Shown: one piece after another, positions 16,241 through 24,561 of the stretch
How the letters are laid out: every line of letters begins with the position of its first letter
Numbering within the stretch: the stretch's first letter is position 1
Source of the DNA: Sphingomonas bacterium
GTDB taxonomy: Bacteria; Pseudomonadota; Alphaproteobacteria; Sphingomonadales; Sphingomonadaceae
Direction of reading: 5' to 3'
DNA: 39,119 nt
Assembly (NCBI RefSeq): GCF_028292945.1
Contig: NZ_JAQGLJ010000102.1
Coordinates: forward strand, 1 to 39,119
The notes under the pieces: generated by a model
Told to the model about the DNA's origin: nothing
The model's database searches: none
What the model saw: only the letters and a program-made list of their open reading frames with translations
Translations under genes and position numbers: made by a program

Positions 16241-16627
16241 ATGAACAGGAAAGCAGCCACGTTGGGGCTTGGAGGCGCGGCCATCGCTGCACTGGTAGCG
16301 TTCGTCGCCGCCGCGCGCGGCAGGCCCAAGGCGGTCGACAGTGCGTCGAACCGCGATGAAGACGTATCCAGAACGGCCACGAAGGCACCCGCCGACCATG
16401 CCTCGGCGGCGAACGGCCCGACGGGCCACGCCCCTGCACCGACGGGAGCGGAGGGCCACGCCGCTCCCGATCTTGCCGGCGGCAGCGGTCTTAGCCCCGA
16501 CACCCGCGCGCCGGCGGCGTTCCGCCCCGACATGGACGCCCCGATGACGCCTGCGGAACGCGAGGCGCTGCGCCCCGCTACCGGCCCGTCGCCGAGCCTG
16601 GTCGCCGATCGCGGCGACAGCGTCTGA
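16241..16627 (+). CDS. Small N-terminally anchored, Ala/Pro-rich hypothetical protein
   Basis: The 128-residue product starts MNRKAATLGLGGAAIAALVA, a likely uncleaved membrane anchor or signal. It continues with a low-complexity stretch that repeats GPTGHAPAPTGAEGHAAP-like elements (about 58-76), then PDMDAPMTPAEREALRP and a short tail. It is probably disordered outside the membrane. GGGATGACGGA precedes ATG 16241. A perfect EcfG-type promoter is directly upstream. Function unknown. Confidence 0.7.
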   Translation: MNRKAATLGLGGAAIAALVAFVAAARGRPKAVDSASNRDEDVSRTATKAPADHASAANGPTGHAPAPTGAEGHAAPDLAGGSGLSPDTRAPAAFRPDMDAPMTPAEREALRPATGPSPSLVADRGDSV

Positions 16628-16656
16628 CGGGGAGGGCGCGGCCTCTCCTGGCGAGT

Positions 16657-16682
16657 GCAACCTAAATGGACGGCGAGCCGTT
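16657..16682 (+). promoter_or_regulatory. EcfG-type promoter, one mismatch
   Basis: GCAAC (consensus GGAAC) at 16657-16661, 17-nt spacer and CGTT at 16679-16682, ending 26 bp before the ATG of the glycine-zipper lipoprotein. Confidence 0.55.
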
Positions 16683-16708
16683 ACCGGTGCCTCAACGGGA
16701 GAAGTATC

Positions 16709-17134
16709 ATGCGTATCGCCACCATCGGTCCCATTCTCGGTCTGGCCGCGGCCGCGACCATGCTGGGTGCCTGCACCACCTATGCGGACGGTGCGGACCC
16801 GCGCTATGCGAGCTATAGCGGCTATGACTATGACCGGCCCGATCCGACCTATAACGGCTATTATGCCGACCGTTATTATGTCGAGAACCGCCGCTATCGC
16901 GAGCGTCAGCTGTCGAGCAACGACCGCGTCTATGTCGGTCAGGACGGGCGGTATTATTGTCGTCGCCCGGACGGCACGACCGGGCTGGTGATCGGCGGCA
17001 TCGCCGGTGGCGCGCTGGGCGCGGCGCTGACGTCGGGCCGTTCGGAAATCCTGGGCGTGCTGCTCGGTGCGGCCGCAGGCGCCGCAGCGGGTTCGGCGGC
17101 GGAGCGCAACAACCGTAACGTGCGCTGCCGGTAG
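16709..17134 (+). CDS. Glycine-zipper outer-membrane lipoprotein (17 kDa antigen-like)
   Basis: The 141-residue protein has a lipoprotein signal with LGAC (lipid Cys22). Next is a Tyr/Arg-rich region (about 24-78) with many YDY, YNGYY and YRERQ elements. The C-terminal part has GLVIGGIAGGALGAAL and GVLLGAAAGAAAGSAAE (about 92-132), a double glycine zipper that would insert in or pack on a membrane. Start ATG 16709 follows GGGAGAAG. It likely sits in the envelope. It has a near-consensus EcfG promoter and a strong terminator-like hairpin downstream. Confidence 0.85.
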   Translation: MRIATIGPILGLAAAATMLGACTTYADGADPRYASYSGYDYDRPDPTYNGYYADRYYVENRRYRERQLSSNDRVYVGQDGRYYCRRPDGTTGLVIGGIAGGALGAALTSGRSEILGVLLGAAAGAAAGSAAERNNRNVRCR

Positions 17135-17141
17135 GGTGATC

Positions 17142-17172
17142 GCCCCGGGATCGGTGTTTCCGATCCCGGGGC
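17142..17172. terminator. Strong hairpin between convergent genes
   Basis: A perfect 13-bp stem (GCCCCGGGATCGG / CCGATCCCGGGGC) with a TGTTT loop lies between the lipoprotein gene (+) and the 51-residue gene (-). No T-run follows, but the stem is very stable and placed for both genes. Confidence 0.7.
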
Positions 17173-17177
17173 TCTGC

Positions 17178-17333
17178 TCAGGTCAGCGACGACTTGCGCG
17201 CGATCGTCTCCTGGTTGGGCTGCCCTTTGTCGAGGGTGTCGCTCGGCCGCCGCGCGTCGCCGTCTTGCTGATGCTCGGTCGACAGGTTCGGTTGCTCGGT
17301 CTCGGTGGTCGGCTTGATGGGCTCGTCGGTCAT
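17178..17333 (-). CDS. Small acidic/hydrophilic protein downstream of SDR
   Basis: This 51-residue product starts MTDEPIKPTTETEQPNLS and contains RRPSDTLDKGQPNQETIARK near the end. It has no hydrophobic segment. GGAGAAG stands 4 bp before the ATG, and that site overlaps the end of the SDR gene, whose stop is only 10 bp upstream. The two are therefore in one operon. It is too short for common gene-finding cut-offs. It is similar in style to the small acidic protein at 13330. Function unknown. Confidence 0.7.
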   Translation of the reverse strand: MTDEPIKPTTETEQPNLSTEHQQDGDARRPSDTLDKGQPNQETIARKSSLT

Positions 17334-17343
17334 GCGCCTTCTC

Positions 17344-18195
17344 CTATCCATTCACGATCGTGCCGCCATTGGGGTGCAGCACCTGTCCGCTCATGTAGCT
17401 CGCGTCCTCGCATGCGAGGAACAGGAATGCGGGCGCGACCTCGTTGGGCTGGCCCGGTCGCCCCATGGGCGTGTCCTGCCCGAACGTTGCGAGCTTCTTC
17501 TTGCTCGCACCCCCGCTTGGATTGAGCGGCGTCCATATCGGTCCCGGCGCGACCGCGTTGACGCGGATCTTGTCCTTGATCAGGTTTTCGGAGAGCGACC
17601 GCGTGAACGCGGTGATCGCGCCCTTGGTTGACGAATAGTCGAGCAGCTCGGACGCGCCCTGGTACATGGTGACGCTGGTGCAGTTGATGACCGCGGCACC
17701 CTCCGACAGATGCGGGCGCGCGGCCTGAACCATGAAGAACATGCCGAAGATGTTGGTCTGGAACGTGCGCCGCAGCTGTTCCTCGGTGATGTCGACGATG
17801 TCCTGATCGGGGTGCTGCTCGCCGGCATTGTTGACCAGCACGTGCAGACCGCCCAGCTCGTTCACCACCTGCGCCACCGCGCGCTCGCAGAACGACTTGT
17901 CGCCGACATCGCCGGCGATCGTCACCGCGCGCCGACCCTCGTCGCGTACCGCCTGCGCCGTCTCCGCCGCGTCATCATGTTCGCACAGGTACAGGATCGC
18001 GACGTCGGCGCCTTCGCGTGCGAACAGCACCGCGACCGCGCGGCCGATCCCGCTATCGGCACCGGTGACGAGCGCAACCTTGCCGGTGAGCCGCCCCGAG
18101 CCCGGATAGCGCGGCCGCCATTCGGGCGCTGGATGCAGCCGGCTCTCGTGACCCGGCAGCCCGTCCTCGTGAATCTCGGCGTCCTTCCCGCTCAT
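17344..18195 (-). CDS. SDR family oxidoreductase (glucose/alcohol dehydrogenase-like, stress group)
   Basis: The 283-residue protein has the classical short-chain dehydrogenase elements: TGADSGIG at 44-51, NNAG at 122-125, Ser174, and YSSTK with Tyr187 and Lys191. An N-terminal extension (1-38) with LPGHESRLHPAPEWRP is typical of the YghA/YhdF group of bacterial SDRs, which are often stress-induced. The cofactor is probably NADP or NAD; the substrate is unknown. It is divergent from the SRPBCC gene at 18342 and has a near match to an EcfG promoter. Confidence 0.92.
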   Translation of the reverse strand: MSGKDAEIHEDGLPGHESRLHPAPEWRPRYPGSGRLTGKVALVTGADSGIGRAVAVLFAREGADVAILYLCEHDDAAETAQAVRDEGRRAVTIAGDVGDKSFCERAVAQVVNELGGLHVLVNNAGEQHPDQDIVDITEEQLRRTFQTNIFGMFFMVQAARPHLSEGAAVINCTSVTMYQGASELLDYSSTKGAITAFTRSLSENLIKDKIRVNAVAPGPIWTPLNPSGGASKKKLATFGQDTPMGRPGQPNEVAPAFLFLACEDASYMSGQVLHPNGGTIVNG

Positions 18196-18223
18196 GTTCG
18201 CTCCGTTGATCGTGCTGGTGCCA

Positions 18224-18249
18224 AGCGCGTCACCAGCCGTCCGGGTTCC
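18224..18249 (-). promoter_or_regulatory. Near match to an EcfG-type promoter for the SDR operon
   Basis: On the minus strand GGAAC (18245-18249), 17-nt spacer and CGCT (18224-18227, consensus CGTT). One base differs in the -10 element. It lies 29 bp before the ATG of the SDR gene. Confidence 0.4.
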
Positions 18250-18282
18250 CGGCTAACCTGCGTCAATCCCGCCGGAATATGC

Positions 18283-18308
18283 GGAACCGCGACGGGTCAC
18301 GCACGGTT
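18283..18308 (+). promoter_or_regulatory. EcfG-type promoter, near match, for SRPBCC gene
   Basis: GGAAC at 18283-18287, 17-nt spacer, GGTT at 18305-18308 (consensus CGTT), 33 bp before the SRPBCC ATG. With the site at 18224-18249 it makes a divergent pair. Confidence 0.5.
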
Positions 18309-18341
18309 AACGGCGCACAGTACACTCGGGAGAATGCACGC

Positions 18342-18920
18342 ATGGCTGACGCTCCAGCCGCCGACGAGGCGCCGCCGTCGAGTTCGAAACGCTCTGCCGT
18401 GACCACCGCCGCCGGTGCCGCGCTGGGCGATGCGGGCGGCACGGTGATCGCCAAGTCGGTCACCATCAACAAGCCGGCGCCTGAGCTGTTCGCGTACTTC
18501 CGCGACTTCGCCAACCTGCCGCACTTCATGGAGAACGTCGTCTCGATCGACGTCCGCGACGACAAGACGTCGCACTGGGTGGTCAAGGCGCCTGCCGGCG
18601 AGACGGTGGAGTGGGACGCCCGGGTCACCGACGAGGCTGACGGGCAGTACATCGCGTGGGCGTCGCAGCCCGGCGCGGACGTCGAGAATGCGGGCCGCAT
18701 CGAGTTCAAGCCCGCCGGCGCGCGCGGCACGGTGGTGACGCTCAACCTGGTCTACGATCCCCCCGTCGGCGTCGTCGGCAAGCTGATCGCCAAGCTGTTC
18801 CAGCGCGAACCCGCGATCCAGGCGCGCCGCGACCTCCGCCGCTTCAAGCAGCTGATGGAAACCGGCGAGATCGCCACCCCCGCCAAGAACGCCCGCGAAT
18901 TCGAGGAGATGGGGCTGTGA
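18342..18920 (+). CDS. SRPBCC family protein (cyclase/dehydrase-like)
   Basis: The 192-residue product has the START-like SRPBCC fold pattern: a starting [20 protein letters not shown] (about 41-60), then [12 protein letters not shown], and the later [12 protein letters not shown] and C-terminal helix [13 protein letters not shown]. The N-terminal 30 residues are Ala/Ser-rich and probably flexible. Ligands of this fold are hydrophobic; the substrate is not known. ATG 18342 follows GGGAGA. The stop overlaps the GTG of the alcohol dehydrogenase gene (GTGA), so the two are co-translated. Confidence 0.88.
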   Translation: MADAPAADEAPPSSSKRSAVTTAAGAALGDAGGTVIAKSVTINKPAPELFAYFRDFANLPHFMENVVSIDVRDDKTSHWVVKAPAGETVEWDARVTDEADGQYIAWASQPGADVENAGRIEFKPAGARGTVVTLNLVYDPPVGVVGKLIAKLFQREPAIQARRDLRRFKQLMETGEIATPAKNAREFEEMGL

Positions 18921-20098
18921 AGGCGCTCACCTGGCACGGCAAGCACGACGTCCGCATGGACACGCATCCCGATCCCGGTATCGTCAATCCGCGCGATGCG
19001 ATCATCAAGGTGACATCGACCGCGATCTGCGGTTCGGACCTTCATCTCTACGACCACTACATCCCGACGATGCAGTCCGGCGATATCCTTGGCCATGAGT
19101 TCATGGGCGAGGTGGTCGAGGTCGGTCCGAAATCGACGCTCAAGAAGGGCCAGCGCGTGGTGGTGCCCTTCACCATCTCGTGCGGCAGCTGCTATCACTG
19201 CGGCAAGCACCAGTATTCCGCGTGCGACAACGGCAATCCCGCCGACAATCAGGACATCGCCCAGACCGTCTATGGTCATCCGTCGGGCGCGCTGTTCGGG
19301 TACAGCCACATGACCGGCGGCTATGCGGGCGGGCAGGCGGAATATGTCCGCGTGCCGTTCAGCGACGTCGGCCCGATCGTTATCCCCGACGGCGTGTCCG
19401 ACGACAAGGTGCTGTTTCTGTCCGACATTCTGCCCACCGGCTGGCAGGCGGCGGAATATGCCCAGATCGAGCCGGGCGATACGGTGGCGGTCTGGGGCTG
19501 CGGGCCCGTCGGGCTGTTCGCGGTGCAGTCGGCGTTCCTGATGGGTGCCGAGCGCGTGATCGCCATCGATCACTTTCCCAAGCGCCTCGAACTGGCGAAG
19601 CGCTTCGGCGCGGAGACGGTCAACTTCGAGGAGACGGCCGTCTATGACGCGCTGATGGAGATGACCGGCGGCATCGGCCCGGACGCGGTGATCGACTGCG
19701 TCGGCCTGGAGGCGCACGGCATGTTCGTCGACAACATCGTCGATCAGATCAAGGTCTCGGCGTTCCTGGCGACCGATCGCATCCACGCCATCCGTCAGGC
19801 GATCATCGCCTGTCGCAAGGGTGGGCGCGTGTCGATGCCGGCGGTCTATGGGGGCCTTGTCGACAAGTTCCCGCTCGGCGCGTTCATGGAAAAGGGGCTG
19901 ACGCTCAAGACCGGGCAAACCCATGTCCAGCATTACATGCCGGCGCTGCTCAACGCGATCATGGAAGACAAGATCGACACCGAGTTCCTGATCTCGCACC
20001 GCATGCCGCTCGATGACGGGCCCAAGGGCTACAAGATGTTCCACGACCGGCAGAATGAATACACCAAGATCGTCCTGAAGCCCGGCATGGCCGCGTAG
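18917..20098 (+). CDS. Zinc-dependent alcohol dehydrogenase (glutathione-independent formaldehyde dehydrogenase-like)
   Basis: The 393-residue MDR enzyme has both zinc sites. The catalytic zinc residues are Cys38 (AICGSDLHL), His60 and Glu61 (GHEFMGEV). The structural zinc loop is Cys89, Cys92, Cys95 and Cys103 ([17 protein letters not shown]). The Rossmann part is [15 protein letters not shown] (about 193-207). The family oxidises alcohols or formaldehyde with NAD. The start is GTG 18917, in overlap with the SRPBCC stop. A longer frame upstream runs through the SRPBCC gene and is not real. Specific substrate unknown. Confidence 0.92.
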   Translation: MKALTWHGKHDVRMDTHPDPGIVNPRDAIIKVTSTAICGSDLHLYDHYIPTMQSGDILGHEFMGEVVEVGPKSTLKKGQRVVVPFTISCGSCYHCGKHQYSACDNGNPADNQDIAQTVYGHPSGALFGYSHMTGGYAGGQAEYVRVPFSDVGPIVIPDGVSDDKVLFLSDILPTGWQAAEYAQIEPGDTVAVWGCGPVGLFAVQSAFLMGAERVIAIDHFPKRLELAKRFGAETVNFEETAVYDALMEMTGGIGPDAVIDCVGLEAHGMFVDNIVDQIKVSAFLATDRIHAIRQAIIACRKGGRVSMPAVYGGLVDKFPLGAFMEKGLTLKTGQTHVQHYMPALLNAIMEDKIDTEFLISHRMPLDDGPKGYKMFHDRQNEYTKIVLKPGMAA

Positions 20099-20101
20099 TT
20101 T

Positions 20102-20194
20102 CCCCTCCCGCTTTCGGGAGGGGTTGGGTGGGATGTCCCCTCCTCGGCTGACTTCTCGACAAGCCCCCCCAGCCCCTCCCGCGAGCGGGAGGGG
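20102..20194. repeat. Pair of GC palindromes between alcohol dehydrogenase and SDR genes
   Basis: Two palindromes lie in the gap: 20102-20123 (CCCCTCCCG / CGGGAGGGG, 9-bp stem) and 20173-20194 (CCCCTCCCGC / GCGGGAGGGG, 10-bp stem). They are copies of the same intergenic element as at 14580. They may form a larger fold together and could end or weaken transcription between the two genes. Confidence 0.75.
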
Positions 20195-20213
20195 AGCAAG
20201 AAAGAAGATCGTC

Positions 20214-20993
20214 ATGCCCAACAAATTCGCGATCGTGACCGGTGCGTCGTCCGGTATCGGGCTGGAGCTCGCCAAGCTGGCACAGGCCGACGGTTACGAC
20301 CTGCTAGTCGTCGCCGACACGTCGTTTGTCGATGCCGCCGCCGGGCTCGCGTCTGGTGGCAAGGTCGAGACGCTGGAGGTGGACCTGTCGACCTTCGACG
20401 GCGTCGACCGGCTGCTCGAGGCGGCGGGCGGGCGGCAGATCGACCTGCTCTGCGCCAATGCCGGCCACGGGCTGGGGCGCGCGTTCCTGGATCAGGAGCC
20501 GGCCGAGTGGCGGCACGTGATCGACACCAATGTGACCGGCACCGTGTACCTCATGCAGAAGGTGCTGAAGCAGATGGTCGCGCGCAATGCGGGCAAGCTG
20601 CTCGTCACCGGTTCTATCGCCGGCTACATCCCCGGCTCGTTCCAGGCGGTGTACAATGGCACCAAGGCGTTCGTGGACAGCTTCGTCGCGGCGATCCAGA
20701 ACGAGATCAAGGATTCCGACGGCGTCACGCTGACCAACTTGATGCCTGGGCCGACGGAGACCGAGTTCTTCGAGCGCGGCGACATGATGGACACCTCCGT
20801 CGGAACCGACCCGAACAAGGAGGATCCTGCCGTGACCGCCAAGAACGGCTGGGACGCCCTCAATGCCGGCAAGGCCTATGTGGTTTCGGGCTGGAGGAAC
20901 AAGCTGCAGTCGGCGATCGCGAACGTGACGCCCAACGCGGTGCTGGCGCAACGGCATCGCGGCATGGCCGAGCCGGGCACGGCGGAGGAGTGA
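20214..20993 (+). CDS. SDR family oxidoreductase
   Basis: The 259-residue protein is a classical SDR: TGASSGIG at 9-16, ANAG at 81-84 (instead of NNAG), Ser134, and YNGTK with Tyr147 and Lys151. No N-terminal extension is present. It follows the alcohol dehydrogenase gene on the same strand, with two palindromes in the 115-bp gap. The start ATG 20214 follows GGGGAG further upstream. The frame extends to 20124 through repeat DNA and is not used. Substrate unknown. Confidence 0.9.
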   Translation: MPNKFAIVTGASSGIGLELAKLAQADGYDLLVVADTSFVDAAAGLASGGKVETLEVDLSTFDGVDRLLEAAGGRQIDLLCANAGHGLGRAFLDQEPAEWRHVIDTNVTGTVYLMQKVLKQMVARNAGKLLVTGSIAGYIPGSFQAVYNGTKAFVDSFVAAIQNEIKDSDGVTLTNLMPGPTETEFFERGDMMDTSVGTDPNKEDPAVTAKNGWDALNAGKAYVVSGWRNKLQSAIANVTPNAVLAQRHRGMAEPGTAEE

Positions 20994-21003
20994 GTCTGCT
21001 AAG

Positions 21004-21162
21004 CCCTCTCCCGCATTTGCGGGAGGGGAGGGAACAGGCGTAGCCTGCGGAAGGTGAGGGTCGTCTTCTTCGAGCGGCTAGAAGAAGACCCTCACCGCTG
21101 CGACTAGGTGCCTGCAAGTGCAGTCACCAAGTCTCGCTCCTCTCCCGCGAAGGCGTGAGAGG
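21004..21162. repeat. Cluster of intergenic inverted repeats
   Basis: A palindrome (21004-21028, CCCTCTCCCGCA and partner), an inverted repeat 21053-21096 (GGTGAGGGTC...TCTTCTTC / GAAGAAGA...CCCTCACC, arms about 17 bp) and an imperfect palindrome at 21139-21162 lie between the SDR and the CitE remnant. The elements are again of the CCCTCTCCCGC type. The 21053-21096 element is a strong hairpin and may end the SDR transcript. Confidence 0.75.
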
Positions 21163-21177
21163 GCTTCAACTCGCCCG

Positions 21178-21590
21178 CCGCCCAGCATCCGCTCCGCCTC
21201 CACCCAGATGCAGTCGTTCGACCATTGCCCCTTTCAGCCTGATCGCGCTCCGATTGCGAGGGCGGGATCGGCAAGGCAGCGACTAGCTTTCGCGCCCAGG
21301 CCAACTCCTCGGGCGTCGGCGCGCGAACGCGGCGTTCGCCGCGGCGATCTGCTCCGGGTGAATCAGCGACTTGCCGGCGAACCCCAGCATCGCGATCCGC
21401 TACAGTGCCGGCAGGAACGGGGTCGGCGCGGCGTCGGGGCGGCACCGCATGTCCTGGGCCAGGTCGTTGGTCCCCGCTACCAGCGCGGTCAGCCCGTTCG
21501 CGTCGGCGGCGCGCGCGATGTCGGCCAGCGCCAGCACACCCGCGCAGGTCTCCACCATCGCCGACAATGCGATCCGGAGTTGTTCGATCC
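21178..21590 (-). pseudogene. Remnant of a CitE-like (HpcH/HpaI, CoA-ester) lyase
   Basis: Fragments of a CitE-type lyase are readable in sequence order on the minus strand, but in different frames. First (in the 21400-21867 frame) SAMVETCAGVLALADIA and LTALVAGTNDLAQDM; then, after an in-frame TAG at 21400-21402, RIAMLGFAGKSLIHPEQIA and AANAAFA. After a shift near 21320 comes APTPEELAWARKLVAAL, then further shifted RLKGAMVERLHL and VEAERML. The metal and CoA-site motifs ETxxxV, GTNDL and GKSLIHP are those of the family. About 40 residues expected between the first two parts seem lost. The 5' part is absent. Confidence 0.72.
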
Positions 21591-21867
21591 GTTCGGCGCG
21601 GGCGGCGCGCCCGGAAAAGACATCGTTCTCGTTAACCGACGAGTCTGACAGCGACTGGCGCGTGCGCTTCACCTCCCTGGTGACGACGACCTTGTTGCTG
21701 CGGGTGGTGGCGACCAGGCTGCCGGCCGCCAGGTCCAGACATGCGAGCCGCGCTGAATCGGCGGTCGCCGACCGGCATCGGGCGAGGTCCTCGACCATCG
21801 GATGGATCGCCGGCCGTTCCTGGGTGGCCGCGCCTGCTGCAAGTGCCAATCCGATCAACAAGGTCAT
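21400..21867 (-). CDS. Chimeric ORF: secreted-protein N-terminus joined to CitE-like fragment
   Basis: This 155-residue frame begins with a signal-peptide-like MTLLIGLALAAGAA and a part (about 20-88) with DLARCRSATADSARLACLD, which looks like a sphingomonad periplasmic protein family. From about residue 98 it reads as a CitE-type lyase (SAMVETCAGVLALADIA, LVAGTNDL). The joint is therefore likely a deletion that fused two genes. It ends at a TAG after which CitE sequence continues in frame. GGAGA stands upstream of the ATG at 21867. Whether the fused protein is made or functional is unknown; it is more likely a decay product. Confidence 0.5.
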   Translation of the reverse strand: MTLLIGLALAAGAATQERPAIHPMVEDLARCRSATADSARLACLDLAAGSLVATTRSNKVVVTREVKRTRQSLSDSSVNENDVFSGRAARAERIEQLRIALSAMVETCAGVLALADIARAADANGLTALVAGTNDLAQDMRCRPDAAPTPFLPAL

Positions 21868-21955
21868 TGCATGTCGTTCTCCACTGCCGCCCATGCCGCG
21901 ATGGGAGAGGCCCGGCGGCAAGGTGTAACCGATCGGTCCAGTCGGCGTGTAGCGG

Positions 21956-23578
21956 CTATGCGGCCGCTCGTAGCCGGCCGGCAGCACGGATCATGTCCGC
22001 TGCCTTCTCCGCGATCATGATCGTCGGCGCGTTGGTGTTGCCGCTGACCAGTGCCGGCATCACCGAGGCGTCCACCACCCGCAGGCCCGCCAGTCCCCGC
22101 ACGCGCAACTCGGCGTCGACGACCGCGAGCGCATCGTCGGCGGTGCCCATCTTGCAGGTGCCGACCGGGTGATAGATCGTCTCGGACGTCGCGCGCACCC
22201 AGGCGTCGATCTGTTCGTCGCTGACGACCTCCGGACCGGGCGCCAGTTCGTCGCCGCGATAGGGCGTCAGCGCCGCCTGGGCGACGACGCGCCGCCCGAT
22301 CCGCACCGACTCGCGCAGAACGCGCCGGTCCTCCGGCGTCGCGAGGTAGTTCGCCTCGATCTTCGGGTCGGCGAAGGGATCGGCCGAGTGCAGCCCGATA
22401 CGCCCGCGGCTCTCCGGGCGCAGCTGGCACAGGTGCAGCGAGAAGCCGTCCTCCGTCGCCTTCACCTTGCCGTGATCGCGCATGATCGCGAGCACGCCGT
22501 GGATCTGGATGTCGGGCCGCGACAGACCTTCGCGCGAGGGGATGAACGCGCCGGCCTCCAGGAAATTCTGTCGCCCCGGCCCGCTGCCGCGCAGCAGGTA
22601 ACGCAGGCCGACGGTCAGCTGGCGCAGCCCACGCGTCACCGCGAAGACGCTCAGCAAGTCCTTGCTGCGCCAGTTCATGATGATGTCGAGATGGTCCTGC
22701 AGGTTCTCGCCCACGCCGGGCAGCGCGTGCACGACCTCCACGCCCGCTGAGCGTAGCCGCTCGGGATCGCCGATGCCGGACAGCTGCAGGATGTGCGGGC
22801 TCTGCACCGCGCCCGCACACAACATCACCTCGCGTGTCGACGTGGCGCTCTGCGGCCGGCGCCGTTTGCCGACGACGTAATCGACTCCCGTCGCGCGGCC
22901 GTTCTCGACGCGGATGCGGGTGGTGCGGGCGTCGGTGACGACGTCCAGGTTGGCGCGTTCCTGCGCTTGCCCGAGGTAGGCGGCGGCCGCGCTCCACCGC
23001 TTGCCGTCGGAAATGGTGAGATCATAGGGGCCGAACCCTTCCGGCTCGGCCCCGTTGAAATTGTCGGTGGTCGGGTAGCCCGCCTGTTTTCCCGCCTCGA
23101 TCAGGGCGGAGAAGAACGGGCTGTCGCTCTCGCCGGCCGAGACATGCAGCGGACCGTCGCTCCCATGCCATTCGCCGTCGGCCCGGTGATGCCGCTCCAG
23201 CTTGCGGAAATAGGGCAGCACGTCGTCCCAGCCCCAGCCGGTCAGCCCGCGCTGCCGCCACTCGTCATAATCGAGCGGGTGGCCGCGCGCGTAGATCATG
23301 CCGTTGATCGCGGAGCTTCCGCCCAGCCCCTTGCCGCGCGGCCACCACAGCTTGCGGTCGTCGAGGTTCGGCTCGGCCTCGGTCCAGAAGCCCCAGTTCT
23401 GCGCGCTCTTCTGCTTGATCAGCTCGCCGACGCCGGCGGGCATCCGCACCAGCATGCTATCGTTGCGCCCGCCCGCCTCCAGCAGGAGCACGCGCGCGGC
23501 CGGATCCTCCGACAGTCGCGCCGCCAGGGTGCATCCGGCCGAGCCGCCGCCGATGATGATATAGTCGTAAGCGTCCAT
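21956..23578 (-). CDS. GMC family FAD-dependent oxidoreductase (choline/alcohol dehydrogenase-like)
   Basis: The 540-residue flavoenzyme has the GMC pattern. The FAD-binding start is YIIIGGGSAGCTLAARLSED (about 6-25), signature 1 is RGKGLGGSSAINGMIYARG (about 81-99), and signature 2 is GAVQSPHILQLSGIG (about 255-269). The catalytic His lies in YHPVGTCKMG near residue 467, with SGNTNAPTIMIAEKAADMI at the end. It probably oxidises primary alcohols. The start is ATG 23578. The MDR gene ends 15 bp upstream, so these are in one operon with the TetR regulator. Substrate unknown. Confidence 0.92.
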   Translation of the reverse strand: MDAYDYIIIGGGSAGCTLAARLSEDPAARVLLLEAGGRNDSMLVRMPAGVGELIKQKSAQNWGFWTEAEPNLDDRKLWWPRGKGLGGSSAINGMIYARGHPLDYDEWRQRGLTGWGWDDVLPYFRKLERHHRADGEWHGSDGPLHVSAGESDSPFFSALIEAGKQAGYPTTDNFNGAEPEGFGPYDLTISDGKRWSAAAAYLGQAQERANLDVVTDARTTRIRVENGRATGVDYVVGKRRRPQSATSTREVMLCAGAVQSPHILQLSGIGDPERLRSAGVEVVHALPGVGENLQDHLDIIMNWRSKDLLSVFAVTRGLRQLTVGLRYLLRGSGPGRQNFLEAGAFIPSREGLSRPDIQIHGVLAIMRDHGKVKATEDGFSLHLCQLRPESRGRIGLHSADPFADPKIEANYLATPEDRRVLRESVRIGRRVVAQAALTPYRGDELAPGPEVVSDEQIDAWVRATSETIYHPVGTCKMGTADDALAVVDAELRVRGLAGLRVVDASVMPALVSGNTNAPTIMIAEKAADMIRAAGRLRAAA

Positions 23579-23592
23579 GGGGCTAAGCTCCT

Positions 23593-24561
23593 TCAGGGCT
23601 CGATGATCAGTTTGCCGATGTGCGTGGCTGCGGCCATCGTGTCGAACGCCGCACGCCAGTCGGCAAGCTTGTAGGTGGCGTGTACCCTCGGCCGGATGCG
23701 ACCTTCGGCGGCGAGCGCCCAGACCGCATCGGCGGCGGCTCGCCCGGCGACGGGGTCGCGGCGGCCATATTCGCCCGCGCGGGCGCCGATCACGGCGAAG
23801 CCTTTGATGAGCGGGATGTTGGTCGGCACGCTGGCGATCCGGCCGGAGGTGAAGCCCACCACCAGCAGCCGCCCACCCCAGGCGATGCAGCGGGTGGACT
23901 CGTCGAACACGTCGCCGCCGACCGGGTCGAACACCAGGTCCGCGCCGCCAGCGGTCAGGTCCTTCACCGCCTCGCGAAAGCCGGCAGCGGGCAGGGTGGC
24001 GGCAACCGGGTATTCGCGCGCGACGATCGCGAGCTTGTCTGCCGATCGCGACGTCGCGATCACCTGCGCGCCCAACGCGTGCGCCAAATCGACCGCCGCG
24101 AGCCCGACGCCGCCGGTGGCGCCGTGGACCAGCACCCACTCGCGGGTCTGCATGCGACCCAGCGCCACCAGCGCTACATAGGCAGTCAGGTACGCCGCGC
24201 CGACCGCCGCTGCCTGTGCGAACGAGAGCGACTCCGGCACGTGTCGCGCTGTCGTGGCGTCCACCACCACGAGCTCCGCGAAGCTGCCCAGCCGCGTGCC
24301 CGCCACCACGCGATCACTGGCTGCGAACCCGCTGTCCGCGTCCGCCTCGATCACCTCGCCCGCCATTTCCATGCCGAGGGTGAAGGGAAGCGCCGGCTTC
24401 AGCTGATAGCTCCCGCGCGTCATCAGCAGGTCGGGGTAGTTCAGCGATGCGGCACGAACCCGCACGAGCAGCTGCCCCGGCGCGCGCATCGGTTCCGGCG
24501 CATCCGCGAGCGCCACGCCCGACAGGTCGTCGCTCAGCGTCGATACGAGCAACGCCTTCAA
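23593..24561 (-). CDS. MDR quinone oxidoreductase-like (NADPH:quinone oxidoreductase family)
   Basis: The 322-residue protein lacks the zinc ligands of alcohol dehydrogenases and has the NADPH:quinone-oxidoreductase pattern: VRVRAASLNYPDLLMTRG (about 33-50), LGMEMAGEVIE, and the nucleotide-binding LVHGATGGVGLAAVDLAHA (about 140-158). The start appears to be TTG at 24559-24561, which overlaps the TGA of the TetR gene (TTGA), because no better start matches the family N-terminus LKALLV. It likely reduces an enone or an activated double bond with NADPH. It lies in an operon with tetR and GMC genes. Confidence 0.88.
   Translation of the reverse strand: MKALLVSTLSDDLSGVALADAPEPMRAPGQLLVRVRAASLNYPDLLMTRGSYQLKPALPFTLGMEMAGEVIEADADSGFAASDRVVAGTRLGSFAELVVVDATTARHVPESLSFAQAAAVGAAYLTAYVALVALGRMQTREWVLVHGATGGVGLAAVDLAHALGAQVIATSRSADKLAIVAREYPVAATLPAAGFREAVKDLTAGGADLVFDPVGGDVFDESTRCIAWGGRLLVVGFTSGRIASVPTNIPLIKGFAVIGARAGEYGRRDPVAGRAAADAVWALAAEGRIRPRVHATYKLADWRAAFDTMAAATHIGKLIIEP

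Noticed and set aside
18752..20275. Minus-strand frame of 507 codons opposite the alcohol dehydrogenase
   Set aside because: The plus strand has complete zinc ligands and a Rossmann motif; this is antisense noise.
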